Assembly: GCA_032158295.1 (NCBI GenBank)
Contig: CM063247.1
Span: 11,579,899 to 11,643,898, forward strand
Length of the DNA: 64,000 nt
Origin: Pycnopodia helianthoides
Lineage: Eukaryota > Echinodermata > Asteroidea > Forcipulatida > Asteriidae
Direction of reading: 5' to 3'
Shown piece by piece: positions 22,440 through 34,900 of this stretch. Both the position numbers and the translations under genes were made by a program. The notes below the pieces were generated by a model that had not been told where the DNA came from, ran no database searches, and worked only from the letters and a program-made list of their open reading frames with translations. The first letter of the stretch is position 1. Every line of letters starts with the position of its first letter.

Positions 22440-25400
22440 AGTACTAGAGTATGACAAAGGGTTTCTGTTGATTCTATTCTGATGAAGATGCTGGCAACCA
22501 TAGAATCCAAGATTAGGAAATTTGAATTAATTCATGAAAATGTTTTGCGAACTTGTGAATTACTTCACTAATTTTTTTTCAAGCCGTTCTTCTTGTCAAA
22601 CTCTATTTCTACATTGCAACAAAACCTTTGTGTTTAGAGAAATATTTCGAGCGCAAGAAGTCAGACGGTCAACCTTGAATTGGAACTTTCCCGCAAAATT
22701 GTTTGATTCATTTTTGTAAAAGAATCCCAGTCCACGGCTAACCCAATAAGTGATTCGTTGATTTCAGAACTGGGAGGTGCTTTTTGCCGAGAAGATTGGA
22801 TTGAAAGATTGGCTGTACACTTTCCTTTGTTAGTCTGAGAAAGCAGTTTTCTGCTTTCTGTGGAAAGATGTTTCAAATTTGCTGCCATTTTGTGGCAAGG
22901 GCTGACTGTATTCCAGACAACTATACGGGGCCAAGCAAAATAGTTATCGATGGCATAGCTTGTAATGGTTAGCAGAGAATATACGATGTGTTCAGTCTTC
23001 GGCCAACAATATGCATTTTTTGGTTTGTGCTAAATACCACTATTGATTTGTGTATCATCCGTGTTTGTAAACAACAGTTGAGAAAATGAATGATTAAACA
23101 TAAGCAACACATTGAAATGGAACTTGATCATGCTGTTGAAAAAATTGCAATTAAAAAAACACACAAAAAAACACGAAGAGGACTTTAATGTAGAGGGCGC
23201 TATTCAGAGTGACGAACAAAGATTGTTTCATCAATATTGAAGGCCAGGTCCAATATGACGGTTTTGATCAGTGGATTCGGCTACATCTCTTCGTTATCCA
23301 TACTTAAATGTTGTAGATGCAGCCAACGGCAAGAGCCACAGCCGTGGCCAATGTTGTATTATCAGATAAGCCAAAAGTGTCTCTTTTTGTACAAAAGGAA
23401 GAGATTCAGTCCTGACGTTTCGTTTTCTTGCACATTGACAGCGGCATAGCCAAGGCCGGGGGGGGGGGAGGGGGCGGGGTATTGGGATGTGCGTGCCCTC
23501 CCTCAATCCATTGCCCAGGGTGCCCCCACAACAAACTCAGATACATGTAGTGCCCGTAACGAAAAAGGGAAAAACATGTCCCATGCCGCCCGGAAAGCGA
23601 TGCCCCTCTCCCCCCTGTACCCCAGTGAACAAATTCTTGCTACGCTGATACAGATAACGACAGGGCAACTTGAAAGCTAACGAACTTATACAGCCTGATG
23701 CTTGTAATGTTACCATAAATCAGCACACGACACATGGCTTATGCACGTACAATATGTTACTCATTGCCAGATATCAATGGAAATTCCACCTTTGAAGAGG
23801 AGGATATTATATCCCAAGCAGCTGCATTCAACTCATAGTTAAACATTGACTTCTTTGCATGTATAGTGGACTACATCTTTGTTTTTTTGCGGGAGTAAAT
23901 AGACCCCTTGCATATGACATCACAAGAACCAAACAGCGCCCTCAGCGTGAACGTTTCCATTGTTTGACCTCAGCGGCCAATGAAAGGGCCCTGTTTGTTT
24001 CTATCCACTAGAATAGTAAGGACAGGTGCCGATTTCACAAAGAGTTAAGATTGAACTGAACTTCGAATCAGTCCTAATTGCTATAAAGCAAAGTGTAATG
24101 TCCCAATACAAATCACTACGGCAGTACATCTTTGGATGAATCTTGGCGCTTTGAGAGATTGAACCCTGGCACTCCTATTTTCATTCACGATTTTTTTTTT
24201 TTGATATATGAGCAGACTATTTAAGCAACCACGACGGCCAAAGACGAAGCTGTCGGATAAAACAAAAGGAGTTCGTCGGATGTTGTGCAGTCTGGATAAT
24301 CTACGCTCACCACTATGGCATTTATGCTCCTCTGTTCAATCACTATTTTTGACTCAGAATTCCGTTGGAGAGCTTACAACTAACCATGTTTTATGAGATT
24401 CATCATGGACTGGTAAACATACAGTTCCCACCCATCATCCAACCATCACCATTTCAAGGAAAACATGACCATCAGCTGCCTGTGACGTCACTTATGCGCC
24501 ATCCTAGTATAGCTATATATAGCTGAATAAGGATTTCACCATTGAAGATTGAAGATTGAAGGAGTACCCCCCCCCTCTTTGAGTTACGTTCAATGTCTGA
24601 TTGAATTATACTTTGAGGATTGGTAAGCCTATTGTATCAGCTTGATAATCAGTCAGCTTTCAGATTGAAGCAATCTTTTTCGATAGAAGCTTATCTGCAC
24701 TTTGCTTTTTCTTTTCAATTTATACAATATGTTGGTGATAGTGCTTTTTGCGGCGATGTAGGAACACGTATACGACTACACGTCGATTATTCATTCATCC
24801 ATTCATTCATTAATGGTTTATTCTTTAAAAACAAAATTTCCCATGGCGACCAAGTGTCGAATTACAGGAAAATTTACAGGGAATGCAAAATTTAAACAAA
24901 ATTATAAAATTACACAATTAAAAAGATTGAGACATCAAAATCGGAACAAGATTTTTAAAAATTGCTTTGAAAACAGAAGAAGTTAGACTGTAGCCCAGAT
25001 AACAAATGTGTAGGTATAGCCCGGTGAAACCTCGAGGCCATCTTGAGAAAGTAAAAACAAAGACAGAATAAAAAGCCGCTCAAAAAGCCGCATAATTACG
25101 AACATTGTATCTAAGTTACGGTGCCCTCGACGCAGGGCTGTTTCAATACAAGATTATTTTACCCACAGTCCAATCAACGAGTAGACTAAGAGAGACAGAC
25201 ACGTACAGGAGCTAAGAGCGCTGACAAAATATATTAATTACTTTTCCTAAAAATTGTCTGCAATTATGCAGGTAGGGGGGCACGCCATCGGGCACTTGAA
25301 ATGCCTCCAATCCTATTACTACTCATGAATATAAATGAGGTTTTCACCACCATGCTTTATCAGTGGGGTCAGGTAGTTATTTACTCCTGTAGTTAACCAA

Positions 25401-25570
25401 TAAACCACTTGACCAGGTGCTATGGCAGTCAGATATTTCCCACGTAATACAATTTACACTCACCCACTAGATAAATACGTCACGGCCTGTTTGCATATTG
25501 TCATTATAGATGAATTAGTAAAAAAAAAAAAAAACGCCACAAATAAAACAAAACGGCTGAAATTTCACCC
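22440..25570. other. Intergenic stretch upstream of the convertase gene
   Basis: I see no exon on either strand. At about 23,897-23,990 is a fragment starting TAGACCCCTTGCATATGACA, related to 32,005-32,162 in opposite orientation. About 24,027-24,170 is a CACAAAGAGTTAAGA-type fragment related to 17,358-17,521. Confidence 0.45.
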
Positions 25571-25750
25571 ACCGAAGAACTCAACTTAGAAGTTGATGGT
25601 CTGCGAGGAGCAAATTCGCGACGGGCTTGCAGGGTGACGTGAAGACGGCGTCTCTATTGTGTGGTGTTTTTGTTTGATATTCCTGGAGCAGTATTTCTCG
25701 ACGGTGTACCCAGGGTTGTTTTCCCTCGAGGTTGCGTTCGACCGGGGAAA
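25571..25750 (+). promoter_or_regulatory. Proximal 5' flank of the convertase gene
   Basis: Contains TGACGTGA (25,635-25,642), a CRE-like site, and TACGTCAC further out at about 25,476. Mammalian PCSK1 promoters are cAMP/CREB-responsive, so these may be functional; that is inference only. The transcription start cannot be placed. Confidence 0.3.
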
Positions 25751-25963
25751 ATGCACATCTTCCACCGCGCGTTCCTCCTCTTCACCCTTGTGACATGCAG
25801 TTCTAGTGTCGCCGACGATCGGTGGACCCTCTACGACGATGACAACGACGACGACGGCGACGCGTCTTCTTACTTCACCAACGAGTTCGCCGTGCTGGTT
25901 AAGGGAGGGATGGACGTAGCTAGGGCAGTGGCCCTTGAGCATGGTTACCGACTAAAAACCAAG
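25751..25963 (+). CDS. PCSK1-like: Convertase exon 1: signal peptide and prodomain start
   Basis: Starts [16 protein letters not shown], a clear signal peptide. An acidic stretch ([10 protein letters not shown]) follows, then [12 protein letters not shown] and ALEHGYRL, the first prodomain blocks of kexin-type convertases. It ends AAG|GTGAAA after 71 codons, phase 0. The ATG is the first after the 5' flank and directly precedes the hydrophobic core. The frame stays open for 120 bases into the intron but shows no family match there. Confidence 0.85.
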
Positions 25964-28900
25964 GTGAAACGTTTTCGAAATCATAGAGAGATCAAACAAG
26001 TCCATCATTTAAAAGAAAAACCAGAGCCTCTGGCCTTAAAAAAGGTTCAAATGATTATCATAAAACACCGCTTATGGATTTAGTGTATCTGGTAGTTTGC
26101 GTACCTGGGCCCTATTTCATAGAGCTGCAGGAAATATTAATATTGCTTAACAGTTTTTATGCGAAGCAGAAATGAGCAGGATACCAGTCACAAATGGTAC
26201 ATGTGACATGGTATTTTGGCGGGTAACCTTATTTAGGTAAGCATTAATTTTGTTGTGCTCAGCTACTTGTTGTGCTTAGAGCAGCTCTATGAAACTAAAT
26301 CTAAAGCAGGTGCGTTTACAGTTTTCTCAGACAAGACAATTTCTTCCATTAATAATATTGTATCAGTGTCACATTCATAGGGCCTTTTCGAAACCGCGGA
26401 TCTGGCTTAGAATCTGGCTTTGACGCAGTGGGACTTCAAGTAGGCACAGCCAAGACGAAGAAGCCATGTACAAAGTTTTAAGGATTCCGTCCAGGGTCTT
26501 CCCTTAAAATTGTTCATTTGTTCTTCAAGAGAAACTTGATCCTGTCACCGTCAAGGAAATACCATTTGACGACCTCTCAATCATTAGTTGCTTATTTAAA
26601 TTGCCGAAATCAAAACAAGCCCGAGTGTTATGAACCTGTGCCCAAAATCCCAGACCAGACATAAACATTTTTCCCTCGTCGAATTAATAAATTCACGGAA
26701 ACCCGGACGCTCATGTTGCTCAGTTTTTCTAACAAGTCACGGCGTGCGATGAGATATATTATACTATCGAGGTATGACACACCATTTTTAATAACATGCA
26801 GTAATAATAATCAAACTGCAGATTTTGTTATTCTGGATTTTTTTTGTACAATCAAAACGTGATGTCAGAACCATTTTGTCCTTCAGAATTGTTTTTTTAT
26901 GAATTAATTTCTTTTGGGAGAAAATTTTCCTCGCACCCAGTTCTTATTAAGATTTGTAAAAATCAAAATCAGCATACATAGTAAAATGTCCAAACCCCTG
27001 ACCAAAATATGAAATTATTTAAAACAGCAACTCAGAAACCTGGCAAGATGAAATTATTTCTTACAGGTTCTTTGTGTGGTGTGTCTATTGACAACCAGAG
27101 GATTGGAATGTGTGCTCTTCCATAAAATAATTATGTTCTACCCCTCCAAAAACCGCTTATACTAAGAATTGTTCACAGATTGGAGGGATGGTGCCGTGCG
27201 TTGAAAACTAAAGGATTGTTACAAATTTGCAGTTCAAACTTTCTCTTTAAAGGCCCTGTACACTATTGGTAAGATCGAAAAACACAATGTTCACAGATTC
27301 ACACATAACTTACATGATTTAAAGCAAGTAATGGTAGAAAGGGTTCCTTAAAATATTTCTGCCTAAAATGCTATCGTTTCTGAGAAACGAGTAAAACGAT
27401 AGTAATTATCGCGCGCGATAATTTGAAAAAACAGAAAACACATAAGATCTCTTTTCACTATTTTCTCGTGACCTCGATGACCAATTGAGCTCAAACTTTC
27501 ACAGGTTTGTTTGTTCATGCATATGTTTAATCACAAAAATGTGGACACTGATTTGGAGCTGTTACCAAAAGTGTACAATACCTTTAAAACTGAAATGAAA
27601 GCAGAATATTTTAATGACCACACTTTCAAAATTACTCGCAAGACTCATCTTTTCAAGATGGCACTTCAATAATTAATGGTTTGGTTGAAATTTATTGTTG
27701 CTAGCTTTGCTCTTATATGCTTTCCCTGCTTCTTGTTATTGTTTTCTTTCCACGGATATTCCACACATATTCATTCTGCGCCATGTCAACTTGAACATGT
27801 GTTTAGATTGATTTGGCACATTGCAAATGCCTGTCATATTAATCTATCAGTATTATCAATAAACACGCTTAGACTGGGGAACGGTAAAATGTGCGGTGCT
27901 CAACGCTTACATATTCCTACTAAGACTAGAAGCCGTTGCATTAATAATGAAAACACGTACATTAACTGTGACATTCGTGATAAAAAAACTTGTTGCTCTC
28001 ATTAGTTTGGGTCAAAATCTGAATGCATTGAATAATGAATGAAACACCATCAGAGGGAAGCTACAATTGAGGATTGTGAAATTATTATTTGCAGAACGTG
28101 TAGTTGAAATGACATGGATGAATAATGTATTAAGGCTTAAACTATCCGTCAAAAGTGACAATAGACAAATCTGATTGCAAAACTATTAAAGTGGCGTACA
28201 CGGTATCAGCTGGCACGAGGAGACTTTGGAGTTAGGAACGATCGCAAGGAACTACTGTTCACCAATGTGTTGTTTATGCAGATTCGTTTTCACAAACAGT
28301 ATTAACACAACGTAGTTTGTCAATTTGTCAGTGAAATTCCATTTTTTGTAAGTTCGTCGAATCTTCTGTTTTCAAAACAACCAAATAAATTAAATAATGA
28401 ACCATGATGATGAAAAAACATGAAATAAACAAAAAAAATCTGAGACTAAGGGCTGAATAGACCTTTTCGCAAATACTCAGTGCGCATGCGTTAGCCGTGG
28501 AATGAGGTGCATGCCGGTCTAGCTAGTGACAAATTTTGTCCTTACCTAGACCAGCATGCACCTCATTCCACTGCTAACGCACGCGTACCGAGTATTTGCG
28601 AAGTAGTCCATTGTCTATTGTCAATGATATCAACGCGTAAGTCCATTGGTCGAGATGGTACCGGATCTCGGATCGTAAGCACCGAAATATGCGTTACCCT
28701 CACTCAAGTTCAGAGGTTAAACTTCCCCCCAAAATAAGAGGCCACCGTCCGGGTTTCAATCACGCCGTAAGATCTTAATGACGTCAGACATTCAAGTTTT
28801 CAGCATTTAACCTCGATCATTTCCTACGCAGTATATAAATTGACCAGCACAATAATAAATGATGTCGGTATTAACTTGCGACTAATTGCAAAATTTTGAA

Positions 28901-31900
28901 GTATCAAGAATAACTTCCGTTTATAATGTACTTAAATTGATATTTCAATTTTTTATTTATTTTACGAGCCTCGTTTGGCGTCCGAAGGACACTAACTTAT
29001 ATCAAAGTCTAAAATGTATTTGTTTTTAATTACTATTTTTGAAAGGCCTATTTACATAAAGTGCAAAGTAATTAACTTGATTAATTAAAGTTTTGTGCAC
29101 ACATACTGCACAGTCTATGTGACAACGATATGTTCGTATGTTTTCTCTTAAGTATATGTATGACGTAATTAGTGACGTCAATGTCATTAATTGGGGTTGC
29201 TAATGAGATTGACCAATTATATAATGCAAAGATCACCATTTTCTGAGGGTGAGAATCCTGTCACCTTCCTTGAGTAGATCCCTCGCTAGTGTTAGGAAAA
29301 AGAGAACCACGCACAATAATACTATCCGAAAGGGTTTTAAAGGAACATTACAGAATTGGTTTTTGCTAACAAAACAGTTGCTGGCAGTGTAAGCACTTTA
29401 TGTAATCCACCATATACATAAACTGACAAACCTGTAGAAGTTTGAGATCGATCGACCATCTGGGTCACGAGAAAATAGTGAAAAACCGGTTACACATTTG
29501 CATGAAATCATATAGATTCAACAAATTAATAAAACCTCCCTGAGCGATAAACTCCAATCGGAAAATTAATTTATTCATTCCTCATCAAATATGGCGTTTC
29601 AGACAGAAATATTTCAAGGAATGTTTTCTACTATCATCATCATTAGACCGTGTAAGTTTTAGGTAAATCTGTGATCAAAAAGTATATTTTACAAGTTTTT
29701 TTCTTACCAATTCTGTAATGTTCCTTTAAGATAAAAACCTTCAAATCACCGCCAAACCTTTTCTAATTTCTTGAATATCAACAAACGTATTATTCCCTCC
29801 AAGCTTTTGGAACTAAAAACATAAGTTGTTGGCATTGGCTATGTGGTATTTCATCAGTATGTTAACCCTTTGTTTTAAAGCAGCATTGTTTCTTGCCATT
29901 GACCAGTATCTGCACGTTGTGTGACCAAACAAATACATGAAATAACAAACCTGTGAAAGTTTAAACTCCATCTGTCATCGGAGTCACATAAAACTAGTGG
30001 AAAAAAACCTCATATGTTTTCAATGTTTTATAATATAGGGTTATGGACTCGCGAGATTAAAAACTAATTGTTTTACTCGTTATTTTTTCAAAAACAATCT
30101 TAAGGGAAAGTTTTGCCACCTTGACCACCTGCATTCAAGTTATGTGCAAATCTGTGCAAAATTATATCTTAAATCTTACCAATGTTTGGCACGCCCTCTG
30201 ATGAAAATAAAACAAACGTGAAATCAAAGGTACCTTATTATTAAACCCATCCACCATAATTCCTGTTTGCAGATTGGAAGCCTTCCAGACTATTATATAC
30301 TTCACCATGAAGAAATACCACTCAGATCGAGGCGGGGGACAGACGATTATCATACAAAGAAACTAGCTGATGACGATCGGGTAATTATGATGCTGTTATT
30401 TTTTAAAGACTAAAAAAAGGTTGTTGCTGTCACTAATTCTAGTTGCGGAATGATCGCTTTGTATGTTAGCTTATAAAAAAAGAAGAAACAAAACTTCCTT
30501 TAAATGGAAGGTATACGATTGGTAATCACTCTAAAAATGTATGGCAATAAAAACTTACTTGATTAGAAGTAGCAACTTTCGATAGTATAAAACACTTTGA
30601 GAAAGATTTCAATTTAAAATGATGTGGATATGAAAAAAGATGTCAGTTTTTTATCCCCCCAAATTTGAATCCGACAAACGTTTCTGTCAGAAACGTTTCT
30701 CAGATTGTGTATATTCCTGTCAGGGATTATACTTCATGCGTGGACATAACCGCTCCAGATTTTCGGCGCTATTACCTTTTGAAACGAAATGTTCACAGGT
30801 TAGTTTTATTGTATATATATATCTACATTTATGTAGGATTTAAACAATCGAACGGTTCCAAAAACCAAAGGTATACTTTGCATTTAAATGGGCTGTGTAG
30901 TGATGCCATAATCATGTACATTATTGTGTCCTCAGGTGGAATGGTTTCAACAACAAGAGGCGAAGACACGAGCCAAGCGAGATGTCGCTAAAAGAACCAA
31001 GTTCTCCTCTGACTTTAATGACCCTCTGTACGATCAAGAGTGGTATCTGGTGAGATGGTATTGCAGTATAGGGAATCATTCAACTCCATGTAAACTGTTA
31101 AGGAACTATATCTCTGAGTTAAATCACTATTCTTTGACCCAGTTGAACCAGACGAAGTCAATGTTTTCCTTACGAAGTTAAATCTTGGATTGCCTTCTTC
31201 GTGAATTGTAATGACTGAAGATCCCGTGAAGCATTGCACCTGTAGTCCGGAAAATGTTATGGCCTTTTCAAAACCACGTCTTGGGCTGTAGGCTCCGGCG
31301 AGGGCGTCGTCAGTATTTTTTGAAAACGTAAGCTTGCAGTTCGGTGCCTAAATAAGCCGGAACCGAAACCGAACCGAATGGAAACTTGTTCTGTGGCCCT
31401 CTCCAACTATGTTTATTTGCACACAGTAACTGACCGCGGAACGTACCTCTGCAAAATGCGCGACTACACTTTCCACCATTTTGGGAGTCAATTCATTTGT
31501 GAACGTTTTGACACCCAAAATGGAGGACAGGATAGGCGCGTGCAAGTGCGCTGCGCGTCGTGCAAGCTGTCAATGTAGAAAGTATTGAAGACGGCTGCAT
31601 TTGTTTTTCGTTAGATGAAACGGAATGATTAAAAGGGCGTATCCAAATCAAGCGACTTTGGCTACGGCTATTGGCTACAACAACAACGTTAAAGATTGGG
31701 CCTGTCCAGCAATCTGGCCATAGCCAGAGCTGAAACCCTTAATTTTGACGCGGCTCGAGTCAGATGTATTATTTACTGTCTCCCTCGTAGAATTTTCATG
31801 AAGGAACGGAGAGGAAAGTATCACCTGACATGCGCATCAAGCAAGTATGGGAGCAAGGCATCACGGGAGCGGGTGTTGTGGTGGCCATCGTCGACGACGG

Positions 31901-34900
31901 TAAGTATTACGAAGCTCTTGGCCGACGGCTGTTTGTTTGCCGTCACGTTTCGTCGGACTCGGACTCTACAGTTGGGCCTTAATAGAGCTAGGGAGACTAG
32001 CGCATAGACCCCTTACATCTGCCCCAACGCTGAGGTCAAACAATGAAAACGTGCACGCGTGTACGCGCCACGCACAACTCTCAGCCAATGAAAGGTCTCC
32101 GTTGACCTCAGTGAGAAAACTGTTCGGGTCATGTGACGTCACGTGCAAGGGGGGATCTATTGGTGTCAGCCTTATTGATGAAAAAGCTGTTGATTGTGTA
32201 AAATATTCAGTTTTACAGGATAGCAATCGCTTCTGAAGAAAATGAAATAATGGCTTCTAAGGCCCTGTTACAAATTAGGAAAGGGGGCCAATCAGTATTC
32301 TTGTTGTGAATATTCAGTGACCTGTATACAGTGTCACTTGGAACTTATTTACATATATTTGTTTATCTAAAGACATGTATTTATTGACTCATATTATTCA
32401 AGTCGGGTACACACAGTTAGGAACCTAAGCAGTCCTCCATTTACCATGACTCTCATAATGATAACGAAAGCCTCCTGCCAGAACAGCAAACACAAACAAA
32501 TTTTTTATTTTTTTAAAAATAACGTCAAATATTGACATGATAACTGTAAGCAAACTCCCGCAATTGTTTTTTCCCCCGCACAGCAGCTGTACGGTTGCAG
32601 CAGATGCATTCAAGTGGATGAATAGCCTACTTGCATTGCAAACATTTCGCAATGCTCTTTAAAAAAAAAAATTGACATTCAGTGCTTTCAGTGTTTTGGG
32701 CAACAATCAGACACAATTATCATGGCGAATGAGATTATTCGAATTTCAATATTCAAAACAATTTTGGAGTCGTCCAACATTTTTCACCCGGTGGGTAATT
32801 TAAATTTTTCTTTTCAGAGTTCAAACTCCTTTCACACAACTATTTAAATTAGATGCGTACTTTTTTTTCACCACTGAAAATTACTTGATATGAAAAGCAT
32901 CCCCCCACATACGCTCACACACACACACACAAGTTTGTGAATCCCGTAAATCGAGGACTTCTTTTTGTTCTCCCATTGTTTGGACTTGGTTCTTTTTAGC
33001 GACGTCCTCATTGGTTTTGTACACGAAAGCGGAGCGAGGACCTCCTCGCTCTGTCAAAACACCCGTGTCCCTTTTGTTAAAAAACCTCGGTTCCAAAGGG
33101 TAGACACGCCCACAAACACACACAGTCTCCATAGTACATCCCTGTGAAGTTTTCTATTGTTCTTTCCTTTGTCCTGTACTTAACATCGTCCCCTCCAGAC
33201 TTTGTACACACAATTTCTTGTGCAGCACCCCAAACTTTAACAGTCCTTTTGTTTTCCCTTTTGTTTTGCATTTTCTGTTATTTGTCTTCTATCTCAATAA
33301 GGTACCGAATATAAGTACATTACGTATCGGCTTTGTGCGGTCCTGCCATTGTTGTTCTATTACTCCCTTTTCTAAAGAATTCCTCTGTGGGGTCCAGGTT
33401 GAACAAAGACAAACTTGGGGGTCAAATGTTCCATTATGTAAAAGACATCACAAGGGCCCATCCGTTTAATTGTATTTTTTTTTTTACACAAGTGATCTAA
33501 CATGCCAGATTCGATTCTTACACAAATTAAAAAGATTCAATATGAGTATGCAATGTTTACTATGGTGAACTCAAAATGTTATAGACCATGTGACCTGTGA
33601 CATCACAGTGTTTAGAAAAGAGCCACAGGCCCTAGACTTCCTACAGGCATGATTTGTACACAACTCAATGGAAGAAAACATCAAATCTTATACTTTGTGG
33701 AGATTGCACTGTCTGATATTTTTCAATTTTTGGGACGAGCAAAATGGCACGTCTCAAAACTTGGTCAACCGTTATTTTTTATACCTATTGAATTCATGTG
33801 GAAATTATGAAAAAAAAATGAAAAAAAAATAATTTGACCAGTGTAGTAGGGCCCTATCTTGCCTACCAGAAAAGCCCTGGAATGTACGAGGTCTCTTTTT
33901 CGTAAACAAAGGTTACATTGCCTGTGCGTTGGTTATTTTAATGAATAGTACAGCCTCCCAGAGTCAAACCATAGGTGACTCAATAAATAAATGAACAGCG
34001 ACAATTGACATTTTTCATTTTCAGGATTGGAGACACATCATACGGATTTAGTAAGAAACTACGACCCTCAGGCTAGCTGGAACTTTAAAGAGGATCGGCA
34101 AGACCCGACGCCTCCTGGGTACTCTTTAGAAAACAACGGGTAATTATTGTTACACCTTCCTGTCATTTTGTTGACATCAAACACCATAATAATAAGCCTT
34201 TTCGAAACCACAAATTCGGCTCAGGCTCTGGCTCCGGCTTACATTCTGTCTTGGTAAGAAATGATGCTACACCAACATGCCATGTATTCCGTTGCTGAGT
34301 ATAACAGCAAATACCTGCCCGTTGTATTATGCGTTCCCTTGCTGCATACCATTAACATTCCTTAAATATCCTCTATCATTGTGTGTAATTACCTTCGGGC
34401 ACGTAAGATAGAGAGCAAGATGTATCCACGGCAGGTCATTATTGTGCCGCTTTGAAACAATTTGGCAAGTTCGCACACGGACCGTTTGTCGACTAGTGGT
34501 CGATATGAACGCAGGTACTCGTGCTAAAAAACACGTATTGCGTACCAGGCATTACCGGCCTCTAGTAAACAATGGTCCTTGAGAGAAATTGGCCAGTGAC
34601 GATCCTTTATCAAGTCAGTATAATAATGGTGATTAGTGGAAATTACTCGGTATGTATACCGCCATCTAGCGGCTTGAAGTCCAAGCGTCCGAAGCCTAAT
34701 GGGCCAACCGCGACCTCACTATAAACCTACTATTGAGACACACACAGGGTGTGGATAATTGAGGTCAAGGGAGGTGTCAACGCTACCAGTTGCCTTTTAG
34801 ACTACTTTTTGCTCCGTCCTCACAGGCATGGAACGAGGTGTGCGGGTGAAGTCTCAATGGAGGCCAACAACAAGAAGTGCGGCGTTGGTATTGCATTCGA

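Larger units (their letters stand above)
25964..30935 (+). other. Convertase intron 1 region (missing exon inside)
   Basis: About 5 kb. It should contain a prodomain exon (about 105 bp, phase 0 at both ends), which I could not identify. It holds short inverted-repeat element 26,104-26,295, family B copy 2, the fold-back at 28,469-28,600, family A copy 4, family G copy 2 and family C copy 2. The rest is AT-rich non-coding sequence. Confidence 0.6.

Noticed and set aside
25964..26083. Read-through of convertase exon 1 into the intron
   Set aside because: The frame is open to 26,083 but shows no prodomain similarity after the AAG|GTGAAA donor.
29230..29330. Possible missing prodomain exon of the convertase (translation DHHFLRVR, then Arg-rich)
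   Set aside because: Acceptor and donor phases do not match exon 1 (phase 0) or the next exon (phase 0), and similarity is slight.
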